From contig NZ_LHQM01000030.1 of NCBI RefSeq assembly GCF_001302265.1, positions 22,928 through 86,927 on the forward strand: DNA of 64,000 bases, given 5' to 3'. The stretch is from Streptococcus phocae. Its GTDB lineage: Bacteria; Bacillota; Bacilli; Lactobacillales; Streptococcaceae. A program made the position numbers and the translations under genes. The notes beneath the pieces were generated by a model that saw nothing but the letters and a program-made list of their open reading frames with translations, had not been told where the DNA came from and ran no database searches. Numbering within the stretch: the first letter of the stretch is position 1; every line of letters starts with the position of its first letter. Shown here in pieces: positions 39,356-46,760 of this stretch.

Positions 39356-40354
39356 ATGCTATATGATTTAACGCTTATCATGCCAATTTATAATCAAGAA
39401 AAACTATTGAGTCGTTCCTTAGATAGTATTATCAATCAAACCTATCTTAGGCAATGTCGCTTAAGAGTTTTATGTATTGATGATGGCAGTACTGACTCAT
39501 CTAGCCTTATAATTAAACGCTATGCGAAAAAATATTCTTTCATAGAGTATCATTATAAAACTAATGGTGGTGTTTCTGAGAGTAGAAATATGGGACTACA
39601 TTTAGTTGAAAATAGCCGTTATATTGGTTTTTTTGATCCAGATGATAGTTTAGAGTTAAATTATCTAGAAACATTTATGGAAGCTGCTAAAAAAAATCCA
39701 GATGGCATCATGTTTGATATTAACCTGGTTAATAAAGATAATTTTCAAAAGAAATACTTAACGGTTAATTCTGGCTATAACAAAGACATAATCAGGGGAT
39801 TTATGATTTCTAAACAAGCAAACTGGACTCGTATATATAGAAGTGAGCTTTACCAGGGTGTTGAATTTCCCAATGGTGTAATATATGAAGATTTGGCAGT
39901 GACACCTTATGTAGCCTCTAGATGTCAACAAGTAGTTTACATCAAAAAAGCGATATATAATTATTATGTAAATAATCCAGGCTCCATTATGAATGCCAAT
40001 AGCAATAAAAAAACAAGTAATGATATTTATAAGGCATTGAATCACTTATTTCAGTTATTTGGGAGTCAAAAAGATTATTATCGAGATGAATTGCAATATT
40101 TAGCTCTAGAACATTTGTGTGTGGGACATGTTTATCGTTTGCTGCAGAGTCATGATATGACAAGCAATGATATCAACAAAATCAAAGCATTTATGATTAC
40201 TCATTTTGGGCCTCAATGGCGCCAAAATACTTATCTCAAAAAAGGTGTTCACAAAAATAACATCAATTCATATTTATCTTACGTTATGCCTCAATTTTTA
40301 TGGATGTTAGATAAAGGAATTTTAGCGCGAATGATTAAATCATCGAATCATTAG
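39356..40354 (+). CDS. GT2 glycosyltransferase, extra side-chain enzyme
   Basis: A 332-aa cytoplasmic GT-A enzyme with IMPIYNQEKLL (8-18), IDDGSTDSSS (41-50), SESRNMG and the DPD metal motif (Asp94, Asp96), then IYEDLAVTPYVA. It resembles EpsJ/WaaV-type capsule transferases. The group A locus has no counterpart, so it is the best candidate for adding the second (terminal) GalNAc of a group C side chain; that is inference. An inverted repeat overlaps its stop. Confidence 0.85.
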   Translation: MLYDLTLIMPIYNQEKLLSRSLDSIINQTYLRQCRLRVLCIDDGSTDSSSLIIKRYAKKYSFIEYHYKTNGGVSESRNMGLHLVENSRYIGFFDPDDSLELNYLETFMEAAKKNPDGIMFDINLVNKDNFQKKYLTVNSGYNKDIIRGFMISKQANWTRIYRSELYQGVEFPNGVIYEDLAVTPYVASRCQQVVYIKKAIYNYYVNNPGSIMNANSNKKTSNDIYKALNHLFQLFGSQKDYYRDELQYLALEHLCVGHVYRLLQSHDMTSNDINKIKAFMITHFGPQWRQNTYLKKGVHKNNINSYLSYVMPQFLWMLDKGILARMIKSSNH

Positions 40355-40382
40355 CATAAATCAGAAGGTTTGATGATTCGAT
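40342..40382 (+). terminator. Inverted repeat at the end of the rhamnan operon
   Basis: Perfect 10-base arms ATCGAATCAT (40342-40351) and ATGATTCGAT (40373-40382), the first inside the last codons of the GT2 gene. There is no T run immediately after; a T-rich stretch follows at about 40400. Possible terminator or processing hairpin. Confidence 0.5.
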
Positions 40383-40439
40383 AGAGTTTGTTAGGACGAT
40401 TTTTTTAAAAAATATCAGTATTAAAAAAACTCTAGTGTC

Positions 40440-40468
40440 TTGAAAGTAACATTACAAGATGTTATAAT
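40440..40468 (+). promoter_or_regulatory. Promoter of the amidase gene
   Basis: TTGAAA at 40440-40445, a 17-base spacer and TATAAT at 40463-40468. Confidence 0.75.
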
Positions 40469-40507
40469 GATTAGAAAATAAAAACATTAGAAATATAGGG
40501 CCAAAAA

Positions 40508-42037
40508 TTGCAAAAAAAATACTTAAAAACATTTCTTCTTAGCTCCATTGTTCTAACTAATCTTTGGATAGGACATACAATAAAGGCAGAAGAAACAAGC
40601 TCTCCACTTTTTTCTAAACAAGTTTTAAAGACATCGGATGATAAGACAAATTCAGAAAAATCTGCGTCTTTAGTTACATCTGATTTGACCGCTCACTCAG
40701 ATGAAACTCAGATGTCAAAAGAAAACCCAGCTGAAAGTGTTGATGAAAGCTCATCGACTTCATTATCTATGCCTGTATCGAAAAATAAAAATGACGCAAG
40801 TAATATAAGTAATGAGCTAGAGAGTGCAGAAAAAGAGACAAGTTCACAAGCTTCTGTCACAAGTAGTTTACCTAAACAAAATTCAGAAGCCAAAAGTGAA
40901 GTCGAGTCTTTAGAAACCAACGACAAAAGAAACGAAACCACTCAAAACGAGGAGTTACCTACTGAAGTTGAAACACAAGCAATTTTTAGACTTTATAATC
41001 CTAACTCCGGAGAACATCATTACACAGCCCAGGTAGGTGAGAGTAATTTCTTAGTATCTGTAGGTTGGCTTTCAGAAGGCATTGGCTGGTATGCTCCACG
41101 AAAAGGAGATGCTGTTTTTCGATTATATAATCCCAATAATGGAGATCACCACTATACGCGCTCAAAGGCTGAAAGTGATCATTTAAATGCTGTTGGCTGG
41201 AATTACGAAGGCATTGGGTGGTATTCTGGAGGGGATAAGGCCGTCTATAGACTTTATAATCCTAATGCTAAAGGGCCAGGTAGTCATCACTATACCTTGA
41301 GCGAGAGCGAAAGCCACTATTTAGATAGCGTTGGTTGGAATGACGAAGGCATTGGTTGGTTTTCAGTTAGTGTCACTGATTCTGAGCAGATAACAGAGAA
41401 CAAAAAAGCCTCTGCCTCTCAAGGTAATTATCAAGCGTTTAATAAGGTTATTTATCTAGATGCAGGGCATGGCGGTTCTGATCCTGGAGCTGTTTATAAT
41501 CATCAAACCGAAAAATATTTAAACTTAACGATGCAAAACATTGTTAAAGCAAAGCTTGAAGAGGCTGGATACACAGTTATTTTAAGTCGCTCTGCTGACG
41601 AATCAGTAAGCTTAATGGATAGATCTGCCAAGGCCAATAAAAGCTTATCAGATATGTTTGTTAGTATCCACTTCAATGCGTCCACAAACCATAGTGCACA
41701 TGGTATTGAAACCTATTATTATAAATATTATGAAGAGTACCCATCAAAAATTAATGCACAGTATCATAATAATAGCGAAAGACTATCAAGAAGTCTATTT
41801 CTAGCTGAAGCACTTCAATCGGAAGTCGTTTTGAAAACAGGTGCTAAAAACAATGGTGTCTTGCGGAACACTTTTGCTGTTTTAAGAGAAACAACTGCAC
41901 CAGCAGTCTTATTAGAGCTTGGATATATGTCTAATCCATCAGAATTCCAAAAAATTAATTCCGATACCTATCAGAAAAGTTTAGCTGAAGGTATCGTTTC
42001 AGGCATTCTTTCGTATTATCGTCACTATTTTCTGTAA
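40508..42037 (+). CDS. Secreted N-acetylmuramoyl-L-alanine amidase with DUF5648 repeats
   Basis: A 509-aa secreted peptidoglycan amidase. The parts are a signal peptide ending about TIKA (residue 27), a Ser/Thr/Glu-rich linker (about 28-155), three DUF5648 repeats (about 158-292), and an Amidase_3 domain. Zinc-site residues His321 (LDAGHGGSDPG), Glu335 and His388 (SIHFNAS) and the catalytic-type Glu in LLELGYMSNP are present. The start is TTG, behind AGGG; no ATG fits the signal peptide. It follows the rhamnan locus but has its own promoter and terminator. The repeats probably bind wall material (inference). Confidence 0.88.
   Translation: MQKKYLKTFLLSSIVLTNLWIGHTIKAEETSSPLFSKQVLKTSDDKTNSEKSASLVTSDLTAHSDETQMSKENPAESVDESSSTSLSMPVSKNKNDASNISNELESAEKETSSQASVTSSLPKQNSEAKSEVESLETNDKRNETTQNEELPTEVETQAIFRLYNPNSGEHHYTAQVGESNFLVSVGWLSEGIGWYAPRKGDAVFRLYNPNNGDHHYTRSKAESDHLNAVGWNYEGIGWYSGGDKAVYRLYNPNAKGPGSHHYTLSESESHYLDSVGWNDEGIGWFSVSVTDSEQITENKKASASQGNYQAFNKVIYLDAGHGGSDPGAVYNHQTEKYLNLTMQNIVKAKLEEAGYTVILSRSADESVSLMDRSAKANKSLSDMFVSIHFNASTNHSAHGIETYYYKYYEEYPSKINAQYHNNSERLSRSLFLAEALQSEVVLKTGAKNNGVLRNTFAVLRETTAPAVLLELGYMSNPSEFQKINSDTYQKSLAEGIVSGILSYYRHYFL
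40978..41370 (+). repeat. Three in-frame DUF5648 repeats
   Basis: Three units of about 43-46 residues, each starting RLYNPN, passing HHYT and ending GW-x2-EGIGW. They are diverged at DNA level, so the duplication is not recent. Confidence 0.85.
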
Positions 42038-42040
42038 AAG

Positions 42041-42086
42041 AAAAGGCTTAAAAGGCTGGCATTCACCAAGCTTTTTAAGCCTTTTT
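42041..42086 (+). terminator. Terminator of the amidase gene
   Basis: AAAGGCTTAAAAGGCT pairs with AGCTTTTTAAGCCTTT (about 16 bases with one mismatch), then T residues. Confidence 0.85.
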
Positions 42087-42087
42087 A

Positions 42088-42096
42088 TGCTATAAT
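42088..42096 (+). promoter_or_regulatory. Extended -10 promoter of pepT
   Basis: TGCTATAAT directly after the preceding terminator, 28 bases before the ATG. Confidence 0.65.
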
Positions 42097-42123
42097 TGTA
42101 GTGAGAAATTATTGAGGTGATTT

Positions 42124-43347
42124 ATGAAATATGATAGTTTGTTAGACCGATTTTTAAAGTATGTCAGAATTAATACAAGAAGTAATCCAAATAGTGATAC
42201 GACTCCTAGTACTGTTAGCCAAACCGATTTTGCACTGACAGTTCTCAAACCAGAGATGGAATCCATCGGTTTGCAAGATGTTAACTACAATCCATCTAAT
42301 GGTTATCTTATCGGCACTTTGCCTGCTAATAGCAGTGCTTTGACACGTAAAATTGGTTTCATTGCTCATATGGATACGGCTGATTTTAATGCTGAGAACA
42401 TCAAACCTCAAGTTATTGACGATTACCAAGGTGGGGTTATTCCATTGGGGGAATCTGGATATGCTTTGGCACCAGAAGATTTTCCTAATCTGAATAACTA
42501 TCTCGGAGATACCTTGATTACGACAGATGGAACAACTCTATTAGGTTCTGATGATAAATCTGGTATTGCAGAAATCATGACAGCTATTGAGTACTTGGTG
42601 TCGCATCCGCAGATTGAGCACTGTGAAATCAAGGTTGCATTTGGACCTGATGAAGAGATTGGTGTTGGAGCGGATAAATTTGATGTTAAAGATTTTGAAG
42701 TTGATTTCGCCTATACCGTTGATGGGGGTCCTCTTGGAGAGCTCCAATATGAAACCTTTAGCGCTGCAGGTTTAGCCCTTACCTTTTTGGGTCGCAACGT
42801 TCATCCAGGAACTGCCAAAGGCTATATGGTAAACGCCCTTCAGTTAGCAGTTGATTTTCACAATCAACTTCCTAAAGATGAGAGACCTGAAAACACAGAA
42901 GGTTACCAAGGGTTTTATCATTTATTAGAGTTGACAGGTACCGTGGAAGAAGCTAAAGCAACTTATATCATTCGTGACTTTGAAGAGTCTTCTTTTGAGG
43001 CTAGAAAAGCGTTTGTCACAACATTGGCTGAATCAATGAATGCTAAGCTAGATAGTGAGCGTGTACTGATTAATCTTGAAGATCAATATTACAACATGAA
43101 AAAAGTTATTGAAAAAGATATGACACCAGTCACTCTGGCTAAATCTGTGATGGAAAATTTGAGCATTGAGCCTATTATTGAGCCTATTAGAGGTGGCACT
43201 GATGGTTCCAAGATTTCTTTCATGGGTATTCCAACGCCTAATATCTTTGCAGGTGGTGAGAACATGCATGGGCGTTTTGAGTTTGTGAGCTTACAAACGA
43301 TGGAGCGTGCGGTTGACGTGCTTGTTGGCATCGTACAACGGGCATAA
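42124..43347 (+). CDS. pepT: Peptidase T (tripeptide aminopeptidase)
   Basis: A 407-aa M20 zinc metallopeptidase that removes the N-terminal residue of tripeptides in the cytoplasm. Metal-site motifs are [44 protein letters not shown] and, near the end, [23 protein letters not shown] in part. Full length. RBS GAGGTGAT. It supports use of peptides as amino-acid source, fitting an auxotrophic pathogen. Confidence 0.97.
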   Translation: MKYDSLLDRFLKYVRINTRSNPNSDTTPSTVSQTDFALTVLKPEMESIGLQDVNYNPSNGYLIGTLPANSSALTRKIGFIAHMDTADFNAENIKPQVIDDYQGGVIPLGESGYALAPEDFPNLNNYLGDTLITTDGTTLLGSDDKSGIAEIMTAIEYLVSHPQIEHCEIKVAFGPDEEIGVGADKFDVKDFEVDFAYTVDGGPLGELQYETFSAAGLALTFLGRNVHPGTAKGYMVNALQLAVDFHNQLPKDERPENTEGYQGFYHLLELTGTVEEAKATYIIRDFEESSFEARKAFVTTLAESMNAKLDSERVLINLEDQYYNMKKVIEKDMTPVTLAKSVMENLSIEPIIEPIRGGTDGSKISFMGIPTPNIFAGGENMHGRFEFVSLQTMERAVDVLVGIVQRA

Positions 43348-43386
43348 ACTTATCCTAAGCAACGTTATTGGAGGTGATTGTAACAG

Positions 43387-43875
43387 ATGATAAAATTATT
43401 TGGTAAGGTGAGATACCATTGGCAACCAGAACTGTCTTGGTCTATTATTTATTGGTCAATAGCAATTGCTCCTATTTTTCTAGGCTTGTCATTGCTATAT
43501 GAGCGTACTGAAATACCTAGTCATGTATTTATTCTTTTTGCCATATTTATGACACTAGTAGGTATCGGGTTGCACCGCTATTTCATCATTGAAAATAATG
43601 GGGTGTTGCGTATTGTCTCTTTGAAACTGTTTACGCCTCGTAAGCTAGATATTGGCTCAATCACTAAAATTGAAGTAACCAAGTCAACAGTGTCATTATT
43701 TGTTGGAGATAATTATTACATTTTTTACATGCGCAAATGGCCTAAAAAATATTTTTTAGACGCTTTAGCGATTAATCCTTACTTCAAAGGAGAAGTCATA
43801 TTGCTTGATAACCTTATAAAACTAGATTATTTTGAGGCTTATCAGGATGAAAAAAAGCGCCTTAATCGAGAGTAA
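43387..43875 (+). CDS. EbsA-family membrane protein
   Basis: A 162-aa protein with two hydrophobic segments (about 20-38 and 43-62). A soluble beta-rich domain follows (IGSITKIEVTKSTVSLFVGD), like bacterial PH/YdbT-type modules. The start KLFGKVRYHWQPELSWSIIYW matches proteins I recall labelled EbsA in streptococci and enterococci. The molecular role is unknown. RBS TTGGAGGTGAT. Its last 14 bases overlap the convergent ferredoxin gene. Confidence 0.75.
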   Translation: MIKLFGKVRYHWQPELSWSIIYWSIAIAPIFLGLSLLYERTEIPSHVFILFAIFMTLVGIGLHRYFIIENNGVLRIVSLKLFTPRKLDIGSITKIEVTKSTVSLFVGDNYYIFYMRKWPKKYFLDALAINPYFKGEVILLDNLIKLDYFEAYQDEKKRLNRE

Positions 43876-44059
43876 GGGCTTTTGTAGGGCAGGTTTTGAC
43901 GGCTAAGATAGCTTCTTGATTGTCTGGTGATATGGTTTGTTCTAATTCGAGCGAATCAGCAAATTTGACGATACCATCATCGTGATAATCAAAAAGATCA
44001 GAGTAAGTTTGGCAAAGCCCGCAAGCAATGCATTTTTCTGGAATAATAGAAACTTTCAT
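43862..44059 (-). CDS. Ferredoxin, single [4Fe-4S]
   Basis: A 65-aa protein with the cluster ligands Cys10, Cys13, Cys16 (CIACGLC) and Cys57 (TCPTKA). A small acidic cytoplasmic electron carrier of the Bacillus Fer type. The start is placed at MKVSIIPEKC (44059); the longer reading to 44095 adds residues not seen in the family. Overlaps convergently with the EbsA-like gene and is divergent from the LysM gene; the redox partner is unknown. Confidence 0.92.
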   Translation of the reverse strand: MKVSIIPEKCIACGLCQTYSDLFDYHDDGIVKFADSLELEQTISPDNQEAILAVKTCPTKALTLD

Positions 44060-44106
44060 AGCTATTATTCTAATATGATTCTGGTAAAATAACAAGGGGG
44101 AAGATC

Positions 44107-44607
44107 ATGGCCAAAGAACCATGGGAAGAAAAAATCGTAGATGATAATAAAGAAACTAGAGCTAAATACTCCAAAGGCGCGCTTATTAGCACACCTTGGC
44201 TAACAGCTTTACTGAGCGTTTTATTCGTGATTATTGTTATCATATTATTTATTTTTTTCTACACATCAAATAGCGGTAGTGACAGACAAGCGGAAACGAC
44301 AGGATTTTATGGCGTGTCTACTTCTCAAAAAGAGACTAAAGTATCAAAGAAGAAAAAGATGCCAAAAACAGTTGATAAAGATAAAAAAGAATCAGAAAAA
44401 GCAACTGATAAAGAGGTCACACCAGCTCCCGAAGAGACTTCTCCTGAGACTACTGGTGAGACCATCACTGTGTTAGCAGGAGAAGGCGCTGCATCTATTG
44501 CAGCTCGTGCAGGTATTTCTGTAGAACAGTTACAAAAACTTAATCCAGATCACATGACACAAGGTTATTGGTACGCCAATCCAGGTGACACTGTGGTGAT
44601 AAAATAA
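44107..44607 (+). CDS. LysM-domain membrane-anchored protein
   Basis: A 166-aa single-pass protein: cytoplasmic N-terminus (about 1-36), a membrane segment at about 37-58, a Lys-rich then Pro/Glu/Thr-rich extracellular stalk, and a C-terminal LysM module (about 118-166: [35 protein letters not shown]). It would be displayed on the membrane and hold peptidoglycan. RBS AAGGGGGAAG. It lies 14 bases upstream of cmk and is probably co-transcribed. Similar to SAG1386/EF1546-type surface proteins. Confidence 0.87.
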   Translation: MAKEPWEEKIVDDNKETRAKYSKGALISTPWLTALLSVLFVIIVIILFIFFYTSNSGSDRQAETTGFYGVSTSQKETKVSKKKKMPKTVDKDKKESEKATDKEVTPAPEETSPETTGETITVLAGEGAASIAARAGISVEQLQKLNPDHMTQGYWYANPGDTVVIK

Positions 44608-44621
44608 TTAAAGAGGAAGAC

Positions 44622-45302
44622 ATGAAAGCAATCAGAATTGCGATTGATGGACCAGCTTCCAGTGGAAAAAGTACTGTAGCCAAGATTATTGCAAAAAATC
44701 TTGGCTACACGTATTTAGATACTGGTGCCATGTATCGCTCAGCAACCTATATCGCATTAACACACCATTACACTGAAAAAGATGTTCATCTCATCTTGGA
44801 AAAATTGGCACAACACCCAATTTCATTTAAAAAAGAAGCAGATGGCACACAGTCTGTTTTCATCGGAAATCAAGACGTCACATTGGCTATTCGTCAAAAC
44901 GATGTGACTAATAATGTCTCATGGGTATCAGCTATAGGAGCCATTAGAGAAGAGTTAGTCGAACAACAAAGACGGATTGCCCAGCAAGGTGCTATTATCA
45001 TGGATGGGCGAGACATAGGAACAGTAGTGCTTCCTGATGCAGAGTTGAAAATCTTTTTGATAGCTTCTGTGGATGAAAGGGCGCAACGCCGCTATAAGGA
45101 AAATCGTGATAAAGGGATTGAAACAGATTTCGAGACATTAAAAAAAGAAATTGCTGATCGTGATTACAAAGACAGCCACCGTAAGGTCTCTCCGTTAAAG
45201 GCTGCAGATGATGCCATCGTTTTTGACACAACAGGGGTATCAATTCAAGGTGTTGTAGAATTTATTCAAGAAAAAGCAAAAAAAATAATTGACATGGCAT
45301 AA
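44622..45302 (+). CDS. cmk: Cytidylate kinase
   Basis: A 226-aa enzyme that phosphorylates CMP/dCMP with ATP. P-loop GPASSGKST (10-18), acceptor motif [21 protein letters not shown] and the lid [12 protein letters not shown] are present. Full length. RBS AAGAGGAAG. The promoter of the next transcript lies inside its last codons, so infC can be expressed separately. Confidence 0.97.
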   Translation: MKAIRIAIDGPASSGKSTVAKIIAKNLGYTYLDTGAMYRSATYIALTHHYTEKDVHLILEKLAQHPISFKKEADGTQSVFIGNQDVTLAIRQNDVTNNVSWVSAIGAIREELVEQQRRIAQQGAIIMDGRDIGTVVLPDAELKIFLIASVDERAQRRYKENRDKGIETDFETLKKEIADRDYKDSHRKVSPLKAADDAIVFDTTGVSIQGVVEFIQEKAKKIIDMA

Positions 45303-45318
45303 AACATGTGTTAACATA
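45290..45318 (+). promoter_or_regulatory. Promoter of infC-rpmI-rplT
   Basis: TTGACA at 45290-45295, a 17-base spacer and TAACAT at 45313-45318; the -35 is inside cmk. Confidence 0.8.
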
Positions 45319-45329
45319 GTAACAATGAG

Positions 45330-45445
45330 AAAAGCAGGAGCGAGAGCTTCTCGCCTTACGACCTAGGTTGTCTGGCCCTACATGTCAAATTCCTATGGAA
45401 TGTAATGTGTGCGGGCTTGAATTATCAAGTCCGTTTTCGTTTTCT
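45330..45445 (+). promoter_or_regulatory. Structured leader with attenuator before infC
   Basis: About 120 untranslated bases contain GAGAAGC-type stems (GCGAGAGCTTCTCGC region, about 45340-45356) and end in a terminator-like hairpin GGACTTGA-type: GGGCTTGA/TCAAGTCC (about 45413-45432) followed by GTTTTCGTTTT. This is the place and layout of the L20 autoregulatory leader of Firmicutes. The hairpins are seen; L20 binding is inferred. Confidence 0.65.
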
Positions 45446-45467
45446 CTAAAAAAATAAAGAGGTGAAG

Positions 45468-45992
45468 ATCATAGCTAAAAAGGATCTATTCATTAATGAT
45501 GAAATTCGCGTTCGCGAAGTTCGTCTAGTTGGTCTAGAAGGTGAACAATTAGGCATTAAACCACTATCAGAAGCGCAGGCATTAGCCGATTCGTTGAGTG
45601 TAGACTTGGTTTTAATCCAGCCACAAGCTGTCCCTCCAGTTGCCAAAATCATGGACTACGGAAAGTTCAAGTTTGAGTATCAAAAGAAACAAAAGGAACA
45701 ACGCAAAAAACAAAGTGTTGTGACTGTAAAAGAAGTTCGCTTAAGTCCAGTAATCGACAAGGGTGACTTTGAAACACGACTACGCAATGGTCGTAAATTC
45801 CTTGAAAAAGGAAACAAAGTTAAAGTTTCTGTTCGTTTTAAAGGACGTATGATTACTCATAAAGATATTGGAGCAAAGGTACTCGCTGAATTTGCTGAAG
45901 CCACTCAAGATATTGCTATCATTGAGCAAAGGGCAAAAATGGATGGACGTCAAATGTTTATGCAACTTGCACCAATTTCAGACAAGAAGTAA
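45468..45992 (+). CDS. infC: Translation initiation factor IF-3
   Basis: IF-3 binds the 30S subunit and checks start codon and initiator tRNA. The protein is about 174 aa with N-domain ([14 protein letters not shown]), lysine-rich linker ([14 protein letters not shown]) and C-domain ([12 protein letters not shown]). There is no ATG at the right place: homologues begin at the IIAKK residues, encoded ATC-ATA, behind AAAGAGGTGA (45457-45466). I take ATC at 45468 as start; ATA at 45471, or GTG at 45462 within the ribosome site, are alternatives. Rare start codons are a known autoregulatory device for this gene. Confidence 0.93.
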   Translation: MIAKKDLFINDEIRVREVRLVGLEGEQLGIKPLSEAQALADSLSVDLVLIQPQAVPPVAKIMDYGKFKFEYQKKQKEQRKKQSVVTVKEVRLSPVIDKGDFETRLRNGRKFLEKGNKVKVSVRFKGRMITHKDIGAKVLAEFAEATQDIAIIEQRAKMDGRQMFMQLAPISDKK

Positions 45993-46033
45993 TTGTCACA
46001 GTTAAATTATATCTTAAGAGGAGAATACTAAAA

Positions 46034-46234
46034 ATGCCAAAACAAAAAACACACCGCGCATCAGCTAAACGTTTTAAACGTACAGGTTCAGGCGGTTTGA
46101 AACGCTTCCGTGCCTTCACATCACACCGTTTCCACGGTAAAACTAAAAAGCAACGTCGTCATCTTCGTAAAGCTGGTTTGGTAAGCTCAGGAGATTTCAA
46201 GCGTATTAAAGCAATGGTTACAGGTCTTAAATAA
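46034..46234 (+). CDS. rpmI: 50S ribosomal protein L35
   Basis: The 66-aa basic protein begins [20 protein letters not shown], the universal L35 start, and contains [28 protein letters not shown]. Middle gene of the conserved infC-rpmI-rplT operon and likely controlled with it by the leader. Confidence 0.98.
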   Translation: MPKQKTHRASAKRFKRTGSGGLKRFRAFTSHRFHGKTKKQRRHLRKAGLVSSGDFKRIKAMVTGLK

Positions 46235-46290
46235 AAAGATTTTGTAGGTATTTACTAGAATTATAAGAATTATTTGAAGGAGAATTATTA

Positions 46291-46650
46291 ATGGCACGTG
46301 TTAAAGGTGGCGTTGTTGCACGCAAACGTCGTAAACGTATTTTAAAATTAGCTAAAGGTTACTATGGAGCAAAACATATCTTGTTCCGTACTGCAAAAGA
46401 GCAAGTAATGAACTCTTATTACTATGCATATCGTGACCGTCGTCAGAAAAAACGTGACTTCCGTAAATTATGGATCACACGTATCAATGCGGCAGCTCGT
46501 ATGAATGGTTTGTCATACTCACAATTGATGCATGGATTAAAATTAGCAGAAATTGAAGTTAACCGTAAAATGCTTGCTGACTTAGCAGTTCATGATGCAG
46601 CAGCTTTCACAGCTCTTGCAGATGCAGCTAAAAACAAGCTTGGTAAATAA
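46291..46650 (+). CDS. rplT: 50S ribosomal protein L20
   Basis: The 119-aa L20 ([20 protein letters not shown]) is an early assembly protein of the large subunit and, in Firmicutes, the autorepressor of this operon. The N-terminal basic tail and the globular domain with [15 protein letters not shown] are intact. RBS GAAGGAGAA. Last gene before the operon terminator. Confidence 0.98.
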   Translation: MARVKGGVVARKRRKRILKLAKGYYGAKHILFRTAKEQVMNSYYYAYRDRRQKKRDFRKLWITRINAAARMNGLSYSQLMHGLKLAEIEVNRKMLADLAVHDAAAFTALADAAKNKLGK

Positions 46651-46661
46651 TGATACAAGAT

Positions 46662-46693
46662 AAAAGCTTTTAGTTATTGCTAATAGCTTTTTT
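46662..46693 (+). terminator. Terminator of the infC operon
   Basis: AAAAGCT-TTAG / CTAA-AGCTTTT stem with a T run. Confidence 0.8.
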
Positions 46694-46730
46694 ATTATGC
46701 TTTTGATTATACAAAGGTTTTTGTGGTAAC

Positions 46731-46760
46731 AAAAAAAGGAATCCTTTGATTCCTTTTTTG
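46731..46760 (-). terminator. ltaS terminator (bidirectional)
   Basis: AAAAAAAGGAATC / GATTCCTTTTTT stem directly beyond the ltaS stop; symmetric A/T runs suit both strands. Confidence 0.85.

Noticed and set aside
44234..44476. 80-codon frame inside the LysM gene
   Set aside because: Lys-rich shadow of the repetitive linker in another frame.
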